DNA from: Lachnospiraceae bacterium
Lineage (GTDB): Bacteria; Bacillota; Clostridia; Lachnospirales; Lachnospiraceae
DNA length: 44,250 nt
Assembly: GCA_029006155.1 (NCBI GenBank)
Contig: JAQXGF010000037.1
Coordinates: forward strand, 1 to 44,250
Direction of reading: 5' to 3'
Shown: positions 38,153 through 44,250 of the stretch, piece by piece
Numbering within the stretch: the first letter of the stretch is position 1
How the letters are laid out: each line of letters opens with the position of its first letter
The notes under the pieces: model-generated
Seen by the model: only the letters and a program-made list of their open reading frames with translations
What the model was told of the DNA's origin: nothing
The model's database searches: none
Program-made: the position numbers and the translations under genes

Positions 38153-39823
38153 TCATACCTCCAGCACGACTGCCTGATATCCGGCCAGCGTCAGCGTATT
38201 GCCATCCTTTACAAGCGTCGGCAGGTTGTTGAGCACGACTTTTTTCAGATCCTGCGGAAGTGTGACGGTCTGCGGCTCGGTCTGATAGTTGCCGATGACG
38301 AGCAGCGTCTTCTCATCCGATTTGCGATAATAGGCCATCAGGTTGTGACGGTCTTCCCATACCGGGATGCACGCGCCATATACGACGGTCTCGGCGTACT
38401 CCGGATTTTTGCGAAGTGCCGTCAGCTTGCGGTAGTACTGGTAAACGGAGTCCGGATCATTTCGCTGGCTCTCCAGGTTGATCCGTGTGTAGTTCGGGTT
38501 CTCTGCGAGCCACGGGGTGCCGGTCGTGAAGCCTGCATGTGCCGTGGCGTTCCACTGGAACGGCGTGCGGGCATTGTCACGGCTGTGGAGGGAAGCGACT
38601 TTCATGGCTTCCTCCGGTGTCAGCCCGGCTTTGATGGAGACTTCGTACTCATCCAGCGTCGAGATATCGTCGATCTGGTCGATGGAAGTGAATTCCATAT
38701 TTTCCATACCGATTTCCTGTCCCTGATAGATGAATGGAAGTCCGCGGAGCATGACGTTCATCGTGGCGAGCAGCTTTTTGCTTGTCGGAGTCACTTCCCC
38801 ATCCGGAATATAGCGGGAAACGCCGCGCGGCTCATCGTGATTCTCGATGATATTCGAGAGGAACCCGATGTCGCCGATCTTCCGCTGACTCTCAAAGCAG
38901 CAGTTCCGGTAATCGTCCGGTGTGATGCGGGTCGAAGCGTACCAGCCGAGATCGCTGCTGCCGAAGATCGTCTCATTGAAGTCGAACATCGTGGAGAAGT
39001 AGCCGCCATCGCCGATAAAGAGCGGAAGTTCGCCCGGCTTCTCATTGAAGACTTCACCTGCCGTGAACGCGTCGTATTTGGCAAAGGTGCGGTCACGCAT
39101 CTCTCCGAGGAACTCGCCGACACCGGTCGCCTCCTTGAGCATTTCCTGCATCGGAGCCAGCCCGTCGTCACGATCCGCCGGATAATCTTTAAACGGAAGC
39201 GCTTTTTTGATGTTGATGATGGCGTCGATACGGAAGCCTGCGAGTCCCTTGTCGAGCCACCAGTTGATCATTTTGTAGATTTCTTCGCGGAGTTCCGGGT
39301 TCTCCCAGTTCAGGTCCGGCTGCTTTTTGTGGAAGACATGCAAGTAGCATTTGTCCGGGTGTCCCGGAAGCGGCTCCCAGACCGGACCGCCGAAGTAGGA
39401 GCGCCAGTTGCACGGCAGCTTGCCGTCTTTATAATCTTCGATATAAAAGTACTTGCCATATGTTCCGTCCGGATCCTCGCATGCCTTTTTGAACCACTCA
39501 TGCTCATCGGAGCAGTGGTTGACGACGAGGTCCATGAGGATGTACATATCGCGCTTTTTTGCCTCCGCAATCAGTTCGTCCATATCGTCCATCGTGCCGA
39601 AGCGCGGGTCGATGTTGTAATAGTCGGAAATGTCATAGCCCTGATCCGCGAGCGGAGAGCAGTAGATCGGGGAGAGCCAGATGATATCGACACCGAGCTC
39701 CTTGAGATAGTCCAGTTTGCTGATAATGCCCTGCAGATCGCCGATGCCGTCGCCGTTTGAGTCGCAAAAGCTCTTCGGGTAGATCTGATAAGCTACTTTT
39801 TTCTGCCACCATTTTCGTTCCAT
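38153..39823 (-). CDS. GH13 alpha-glucosidase (subfamily 31-like), copy 1
   Basis: This 556-aa cytoplasmic glycosidase starts at 39823 (MERKWWQKKVAYQIYPKSF), with AGGAGG upstream. Catalytic residues are nucleophile Asp200 (GFRIDAI), acid Glu257 (FTAGEVFNE) and Asp330 (IENHDEPR); the calcium-type loop DSNGDGIGD is present. The residue after the nucleophile is Ala, where oligo-1,6-glucosidases have Val, which leans toward alpha-1,4 or other linkages; this is inference. It follows copy 2 by 122 bp and is coupled to the Nudix gene. Confidence 0.92.
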   Translation of the reverse strand: MERKWWQKKVAYQIYPKSFCDSNGDGIGDLQGIISKLDYLKELGVDIIWLSPIYCSPLADQGYDISDYYNIDPRFGTMDDMDELIAEAKKRDMYILMDLVVNHCSDEHEWFKKACEDPDGTYGKYFYIEDYKDGKLPCNWRSYFGGPVWEPLPGHPDKCYLHVFHKKQPDLNWENPELREEIYKMINWWLDKGLAGFRIDAIINIKKALPFKDYPADRDDGLAPMQEMLKEATGVGEFLGEMRDRTFAKYDAFTAGEVFNEKPGELPLFIGDGGYFSTMFDFNETIFGSSDLGWYASTRITPDDYRNCCFESQRKIGDIGFLSNIIENHDEPRGVSRYIPDGEVTPTSKKLLATMNVMLRGLPFIYQGQEIGMENMEFTSIDQIDDISTLDEYEVSIKAGLTPEEAMKVASLHSRDNARTPFQWNATAHAGFTTGTPWLAENPNYTRINLESQRNDPDSVYQYYRKLTALRKNPEYAETVVYGACIPVWEDRHNLMAYYRKSDEKTLLVIGNYQTEPQTVTLPQDLKKVVLNNLPTLVKDGNTLTLAGYQAVVLEV

Positions 39824-39945
39824 GTGTGTATTCCTCCTGATGTCTGTGCCGGAAGCCTGAACGCAGATTGCGAATGTCCGCTTTCCCAAGGGCAGTGCCT
39901 TCCGGCGGTAATAGGTATGTAACGTAAAAGAAATGAGATATCCGC

Positions 39946-41616
39946 TTAACCAAGGAAAACCCGTGCCTCATACGGCTGCAGCACGCCTGCCTTGTGCTCC
40001 GCATAGTTGGAGATCAGCTCCTTGCCGGCACCATGTTCGAACAGGTCGCACGGCTGCTCGGTATCGGTGAAATTGCAGGCGATGGTCAGTGTCTGGTCAT
40101 CCAGTGTCCGCGTGTAAGCGTAGATCGTCTCGCTGTCCTCCAGAAGCCCGTGGAACGTACCGTAAACGACGATCGGAAGCGTATGGCGCAGCTGGATCAG
40201 CTTCTGATAGTAGTAAAAAACAGAATCCGGATCGGCTAAGGCTGCCTCGGTGTTGATGGTCGTATAGTTTGGATTTACCTTGATCCACGGCGTTCCGGTC
40301 GTGAATCCGGCATTTTCTTTATCGTTCCACTGCATCGGGGTGCGCGCATTGTCACGGCTGATGAATTTCAGATAGCTCATCATTTTCTCCGGGGAGACGA
40401 TGCCGCTGTCGACATACTGATGGTAGGCATTGATGCTCTCGATGTCACGGTAGTCTTCGAGACGGTCGAAGTAGACATTTGTCATGCCGATCTCTTCCCC
40501 CTGATAAATATACGGTGTCCCCTTCATCATGTGCAGGCAGGTCGCAAGCATCTTTGCGGAGACGACGCGGAACTGATCGGAATCATTGCCGAACCGGGAG
40601 ACGACACGCGGCTGGTCATGGTTGTCCCAGTACAGGCTGTTCCATGCCTTGCCCTCGAGCTCATACTGCCACTTGTTCAGGATCGGACGGAGCGCGGAGA
40701 GCTTTGGCTTCTCATCGGACCATTTTCCGATCGGACCCTGTACGCAGTCGACGTGCTCGAACTGGAAGACCATGTTCAGCTCGGTCTGCTCTTTGTTTGC
40801 ATATTTCTTTGCCTCCTCGATCGTGACGCCGCCGGCCTCGCCGACCGTGAGCAGGTCATATTTGGAGAGCACGCGGCGGTTCATCTCCTGCAGGTATTCG
40901 TGTACGTGCGGGCCGTTGCAGACGTACGGAGAGAAGCTGCCGTACAGTCCGTCGGTGACCGGTCCGTCCGGGTAGGCCGGATCCTTGGAGATCATGCTGA
41001 TGACATCCATACGGAATCCGTCGATGCCTTTGTCGCACCACCAGGTCATCATATCGAAGACGGCGTCACGTACCTTTGGATTTTCCCAGTTCAGATCCGG
41101 CTGCTTTTTGGAAAAGCAGTGCAGATAGTACATGTTGGTCGCCTCATCATACTCCCATGCGGAGCCGCCGAAGCAGGAACCCCAGTTGTTCGGCTCTTTG
41201 CCGTTTACGGGATCCTTCCATATATAATAGTCACGGTACGGATTGTCCTTGGATTTGCGGCTCTCGATGAACCATGCGTGCTCATCGGAGGAGTGATTGA
41301 CGACGAGATCCATCACGATCTTCAGATGATGCTTATGTGCCTCGGCGAGCATACGGTCAAAATCTTCCATCGTACCGAACTCGGTCATGATGTTCCGGTA
41401 ATCGGAGATGTCATAGCCGTTGTCATCGTTCGGGGACTGGTAGATCGGGGAGAGCCAGAGTACATCGACTCCGAGCTTTTCCAGATATGGCAGATGTTCC
41501 GTGATACCGTTCAGATCACCGATCCCGTCTCCGTTGCTGTCCGCAAAGCTGCGCGGATAAATCTGATAAATGACGGCCTCTTTCCACCATGCTTTCGTTT
41601 CATTTCCAATCTTCAT
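39946..41616 (-). CDS. GH13 alpha-glucosidase (oligo-1,6-glucosidase type), copy 2
   Basis: This 556-aa paralogue of the next gene in the operon starts at 41616 (MKIGNETKAWWKEAVIYQIYPRSF), with GGAGG five bases upstream. Catalytic residues are Asp204 (GFRMDVI), Glu260 (LTVGEAGG) and Asp334 (WDNHDQPR); the DSNGDGIGD loop is present. Val after the nucleophile is the classic residue of alpha-1,6-acting members such as isomaltase. With copy 1 the pair could split both alpha-1,6 and alpha-1,4 linkages of starch-derived oligosaccharides. No transporter or regulator is adjacent. Confidence 0.93.
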   Translation of the reverse strand: MKIGNETKAWWKEAVIYQIYPRSFADSNGDGIGDLNGITEHLPYLEKLGVDVLWLSPIYQSPNDDNGYDISDYRNIMTEFGTMEDFDRMLAEAHKHHLKIVMDLVVNHSSDEHAWFIESRKSKDNPYRDYYIWKDPVNGKEPNNWGSCFGGSAWEYDEATNMYYLHCFSKKQPDLNWENPKVRDAVFDMMTWWCDKGIDGFRMDVISMISKDPAYPDGPVTDGLYGSFSPYVCNGPHVHEYLQEMNRRVLSKYDLLTVGEAGGVTIEEAKKYANKEQTELNMVFQFEHVDCVQGPIGKWSDEKPKLSALRPILNKWQYELEGKAWNSLYWDNHDQPRVVSRFGNDSDQFRVVSAKMLATCLHMMKGTPYIYQGEEIGMTNVYFDRLEDYRDIESINAYHQYVDSGIVSPEKMMSYLKFISRDNARTPMQWNDKENAGFTTGTPWIKVNPNYTTINTEAALADPDSVFYYYQKLIQLRHTLPIVVYGTFHGLLEDSETIYAYTRTLDDQTLTIACNFTDTEQPCDLFEHGAGKELISNYAEHKAGVLQPYEARVFLG

Positions 41617-41826
41617 AATTGCCTCCATAATCGGCTACCCAGGCAGCCGGTGCTGTTTCCAACTGTGTGTTTGTTACAGTATAATTCCAAAGGAAAGAAA
41701 AATCCACCGCAAAATTGACTCAAAACTACGTTATTTTGACTTCTTTAAATGGGCAGATCCATATTCTGTGTTATTTCGCCAAACTGCAAGGCGACTCATT
41801 TCAGTTGCGGAAAATCATATATTTCC

Positions 41827-41855
41827 TTGCTTTTTCAGTAGGTAGTTGCTATAAT
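41827..41855 (+). promoter_or_regulatory. Promoter of the ecf operon
   Basis: TTGCTT (41827-41832), 17-bp spacer ending TGC, TATAAT (41850-41855). In the rest of 41617-41957, a TATACT and paired AGTCAA motifs face the GH13 operon, but no full promoter for it could be defined. Confidence 0.65.
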
Positions 41856-41861
41856 TTGACG

Positions 41862-41944
41862 GTCAATACCACCAGGCCGGTGGTTGACATTTGCAGAAGA
41901 AGCAGATGAAAAAAGTGATCCGCAGCTGAGTAGCGGACGGATCA
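41862..41944 (+). other. Structured leader of the ecf operon
   Basis: Two hairpins lie in the 5' UTR: GTCAA(TA)CCACC/GGTGGTTGAC (41862-41873/41879-41888) and TGATCCG/CGGATCA (41916-41922/41938-41944). No T-run follows and no known riboswitch class is recognised; the second hairpin ends 13 bases before the ATG and could affect translation. Confidence 0.4.
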
Positions 41945-41957
41945 AAGAGGACAGGAC

Positions 41958-42845
41958 ATGAATATAATCAAAGGCAGAAAGCTGTCATATGAATATCAGA
42001 AGCTGGATGAAGAGGGAAATGTCGAAGAGATGATCAAGGCTGTGGACGGCGTGGATCTGGACGTACAATCAGGCGATTTTGTCGCGATCCTCGGACACAA
42101 TGGCTCCGGCAAATCGACTCTGGCGAAGCACATCAATGCGATCCTGCTGCCGACGGAAGGCACGCTCTACGTGGACGGAAAAGACACGAAGGACGAATCA
42201 AAGCTCTGGGAGATCCGGCAGAGCGCAGGGATGGTGTTCCAGAACCCGGATAATCAGATCATCGGTACGATCGTCGATGAGGACGTCGGATTCGGCCCGG
42301 AAAATATGGGCGTGCCGTCAGAGGAGATCTGGAAGCGCGTGGAGAAGAGCCTGAAGGCCGTCGGTATGTGGGAATACCGCGCCCATTCGCCGAACAAGCT
42401 CTCCGGCGGACAGAAGCAGCGCGTGGCGATCGCAGGCGTGGTAGCGATGCAGCCAAAATGCATCGTGCTCGACGAGCCGACCGCGATGCTCGACCCGAAC
42501 GGCAGAAAAGAAGTCATCCGCACCGTACAGGAACTGAACCGGCAGGAGCATGTGACGGTCATTCTGATCACACACTATATGGAAGAGGTCATCGAGGCCG
42601 ACAAGATCATCGTGATGGATCAGGGCAAGGTCGTGATGCAGGGCACGCCGAAGGAGATCTTCTCCCATGTGGCAGAGCTCAAAGGCTACCGGCTGGATGT
42701 ACCGCAGGCGACGTTAGTGGCATACGAGCTGCAGAAAAAGGGTGTGCCGCTTCCGGATGGCATTTTATCGATGCGGGAGCTTGAGGCCGAGCTGGAAAAG
42801 CTGCGCCGGACATCCGCGGAAAGGACAGAACAGCATGGCAATTAA
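41958..42845 (+). CDS. ecfA1: Energy-coupling factor transporter ATPase, subunit A1
   Basis: This 295-aa ABC ATPase has Walker A GHNGSGKS (46-53), Q-loop VFQNPDNQ, signature LSGGQ (148-152), Walker B CIVLDE (168-173) and the switch His in LITHYMEE. The Q-loop 'NPDNQI' and C-terminal region are typical of EcfA1. With EcfA2 and EcfT it powers uptake of vitamins or metals by interchangeable S components; no S component is in the window. AGAGGACAGG lies before the ATG. Overlaps ecfA2 by 11 bp. Confidence 0.95.
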   Translation: MNIIKGRKLSYEYQKLDEEGNVEEMIKAVDGVDLDVQSGDFVAILGHNGSGKSTLAKHINAILLPTEGTLYVDGKDTKDESKLWEIRQSAGMVFQNPDNQIIGTIVDEDVGFGPENMGVPSEEIWKRVEKSLKAVGMWEYRAHSPNKLSGGQKQRVAIAGVVAMQPKCIVLDEPTAMLDPNGRKEVIRTVQELNRQEHVTVILITHYMEEVIEADKIIVMDQGKVVMQGTPKEIFSHVAELKGYRLDVPQATLVAYELQKKGVPLPDGILSMRELEAELEKLRRTSAERTEQHGN

Positions 42846-43683
42846 AATTGACCATTTAAATTATGTATACAGCGAGGGCACCGCATTTGAAAAGCATGCG
42901 TTAAAGGATGTGAACCTTGAGATCCCGGATGGACAGTTCATCGGCATCATCGGCCATACCGGATCGGGCAAGTCGACCCTGATCCAACATCTGAACGGAC
43001 TTTTAAAGGGGACGAGCGGAGCGATCTATTATAATGGAACAAACATTTACGACGAAGGCTACAATATGAAAGAGCTGCGCAGCAAAGTCGGTCTGGTCTT
43101 TCAGTATCCGGAGCACCAGCTGTTCGAGGTCGATGTATTTACGGATGTCTGCTTCGGGCCGAAGAATCTCGGACTTCCGAAAGAAGAAATCGAGCAGCGT
43201 GCGCATGAGGCACTGCGGCTTGTCGGCATGAAGGAGGAGAATTTTAAAAAGTCTCCGTTCGAGCTTTCCGGCGGACAGAAGCGCCGTGTGGCGATCGCCG
43301 GGATCCTTGCGATGGAGCCGGAGGTGCTCGTGCTCGATGAGCCGACGGCGGGACTCGACCCGAAGGGCAGAGATGACATCCTGGATCAGGTGAAGCGGCT
43401 GCAGGAGGAACGGCATATCACGGTCATCCTCGTCTCACACAGCATGGAGGATGTCGCGCGGTACGTCGACCGGATCATCGTCATGAACAAAGGACAGGTG
43501 CGGTTTGACGGTGTGCCAAGAGAGGTGTTCCGGCATTACCGTGAGCTGGAAGAGATCGGACTGGCAGCGCCGCAGGTGACGTATCTCATGCACGACCTCG
43601 CGGAGGCGGGCTGGGATGTCGATACGGATGCGACGACGGTAGAAGAGGCTGCGGATGCGATTTACCGCTGCCTTGGCAAATGA
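42835..43683 (+). CDS. ecfA2: Energy-coupling factor transporter ATPase, subunit A2
   Basis: This 282-aa protein starts at 42835 ([20 protein letters not shown]), inside the end of ecfA1; the longer upstream frame lacks family similarity. Walker A GHTGSGKS (40-47), Q-loop [10 protein letters not shown] (typical of EcfA2), signature LSGGQKRR, Walker B VLVLDEPT. Forms the asymmetric ATPase pair with EcfA1. The overlap suggests coupled translation in equal amounts. Confidence 0.95.
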   Translation: MAIKIDHLNYVYSEGTAFEKHALKDVNLEIPDGQFIGIIGHTGSGKSTLIQHLNGLLKGTSGAIYYNGTNIYDEGYNMKELRSKVGLVFQYPEHQLFEVDVFTDVCFGPKNLGLPKEEIEQRAHEALRLVGMKEENFKKSPFELSGGQKRRVAIAGILAMEPEVLVLDEPTAGLDPKGRDDILDQVKRLQEERHITVILVSHSMEDVARYVDRIIVMNKGQVRFDGVPREVFRHYRELEEIGLAAPQVTYLMHDLAEAGWDVDTDATTVEEAADAIYRCLGK

Positions 43684-43696
43684 CTGGAGAGAAATT

Positions 43697-44250
43697 ATGT
43701 TAAGAGATATTACATTAGGCCAATATTATCCGGCGGATTCCGTCATTCACAAACTGGACCCGAGAGTAAAACTCGCAGGCACGATGGTTTACCTGATCAC
43801 ACTGTTTGCTTTCCGTTCCGTGGCATCATATGTGGCTGCCACTATTTTTCTGGGAGTGATGATCCATATTTCCAAAGTACCGCCGAAATTTATGTTTCGC
43901 GGACTGAAATCAATTATCTTTCTGCTTCTGTTTACCGCAGTTTTCAATCTTTTTCTGATTCCGGGAAATGTGGTGTTTCAGATCTGGAAGATCCGGATTA
44001 CGGACAAAGGGATTGAGACAGCCGCGTTTATGGCGATTCGTCTGGTTTATCTGATTGTGGGTTCCTCTCTGATGACGCTGACCACCACACCGAATGATCT
44101 GACGGATGGCCTGGAAAAAGCCATGTCTCCGCTTAAGGCGGTTCATGTGCCGGTACATGAGATTTCGATGATGATGTCGATCGCACTCCGGTTCATACCT
44201 ATATTAATGGAAGAAACGGATAAGATTATGAGGGCCCAGATCGCCAGAGG
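43697..44250 (+). CDS. ecfT: Energy-coupling factor transmembrane protein EcfT, 3'-truncated by window
   Basis: It begins 13 bp after ecfA2 with ATG (MLRDITLGQYYPADS) and stays open to the window end, 184 codons of an expected 260-270. 'SVIHKLDPRVKL' is the family N-terminus, followed by several membrane helices (TMVYLITLFAF, IIFLLLFTAVFNLFLI, IRLVYLIVGSSLMTLTTTP). The last residues (MEETDKIMRAQIAR) are the start of the first coupling helix, whose A-x-x-A-R-G motif contacts the ATPases. Confidence 0.94.
   Translation, partial: MLRDITLGQYYPADSVIHKLDPRVKLAGTMVYLITLFAFRSVASYVAATIFLGVMIHISKVPPKFMFRGLKSIIFLLLFTAVFNLFLIPGNVVFQIWKIRITDKGIETAAFMAIRLVYLIVGSSLMTLTTTPNDLTDGLEKAMSPLKAVHVPVHEISMMMSIALRFIPILMEETDKIMRAQIAR

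Noticed and set aside
38345..41718. Long plus-strand frames (471 and 432 aa) opposite the two GH13 genes
   Set aside because: They mirror each other only because the GH13 genes are paralogous. No domain, SD or sensible composition; the minus-strand genes have full catalytic motifs.
1..44250. CRISPR arrays, rRNA, tRNA, phage structural genes or IS transposases
   Set aside because: Looked for regular spaced repeats, conserved rRNA/tRNA blocks and transposase motifs on both strands; none found.

Overview
The window looks like chromosomal DNA of a gut-type Lachnospiraceae (Bacillota, Clostridia). The evidence is AGGAGG-type ribosome binding sites, sigma-A promoters, LPxTG/SpaA-type pili with a class C sortase, the two-subunit Fe-S serine dehydratase, an ECF transporter module, and GH42 and GH13 glycosidases. 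Genus cannot be fixed by eye. The core genes are moderately GC-rich; several accessory blocks are visibly AT-rich.

Layout. 1-1.5 kb: the 3' part of a large SpaA/Cna-B surface protein. 1.5-4.9 kb: two AAA-ATPase-like/PD-(D/E)XK genes bracketed by 29/30-identical hairpin repeats. 5-15.6 kb: a pilus locus with a coiled-coil protein, signal peptidase I, a 1559-aa LPETG adhesin, the LPSTG major pilin, a class C sortase and a minor pilin. 15.6-20.2 kb: an accessory island holding a GNAT toxin-like operon with two tiny genes, a truncated Panacea gene with an upstream small-RNA-like unit, an unusual 619-aa secreted protein, a partial second copy of the pilin tail/GNAT region, and a small locus with all the parts of a par/Fst-type type I toxin-antitoxin system. 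20.3-23.5 kb: HAD phosphatase, GH42 beta-galactosidase, a YefM remnant and a small hypothetical gene. 23.5-25.1 kb: an MqsR toxin with an MqsA-Panacea fusion antitoxin, bracketed by a duplicated terminator. 25.1-30.5 kb (minus): sdaAA/sdaAB, a rhodanese-TtcA fusion and a repeat-rich secreted protein. 30.8-33.4 kb (minus): a cyclophilin/response regulator/histidine kinase operon coupled by ATGA overlaps. 33.7-37.5 kb: a HAD-like/GNAT protein, then an MBOAT acyltransferase and SGNH partner separated by a cloverleaf-forming repeat. 37.7-41.6 kb (minus): two GH13 alpha-glucosidases and a Nudix hydrolase. 41.8-44.25 kb: ecfA1-ecfA2-ecfT, cut by the window end.

How it works together. The pilus locus is self-contained: secretion and processing (signal peptidase), shaft, tip and minor subunits, and the sortase that polymerises them. 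The exposed middle parts of adhesin and pilin are much more AT-rich than their ends, which suggests exchange of surface modules. The most interesting features lie between genes. (1) A par-like locus has an antisense RNA that carries a near-copy of the toxin start region and shares a bidirectional terminator with the toxin mRNA. (2) Three separate accessory blocks are each flanked by a duplicated terminator or gene end, as expected if cassettes enter by recombination at gene ends. (3) A dispersed intergenic repeat family can fold into a near-perfect cloverleaf and recurs inside the pilus locus.
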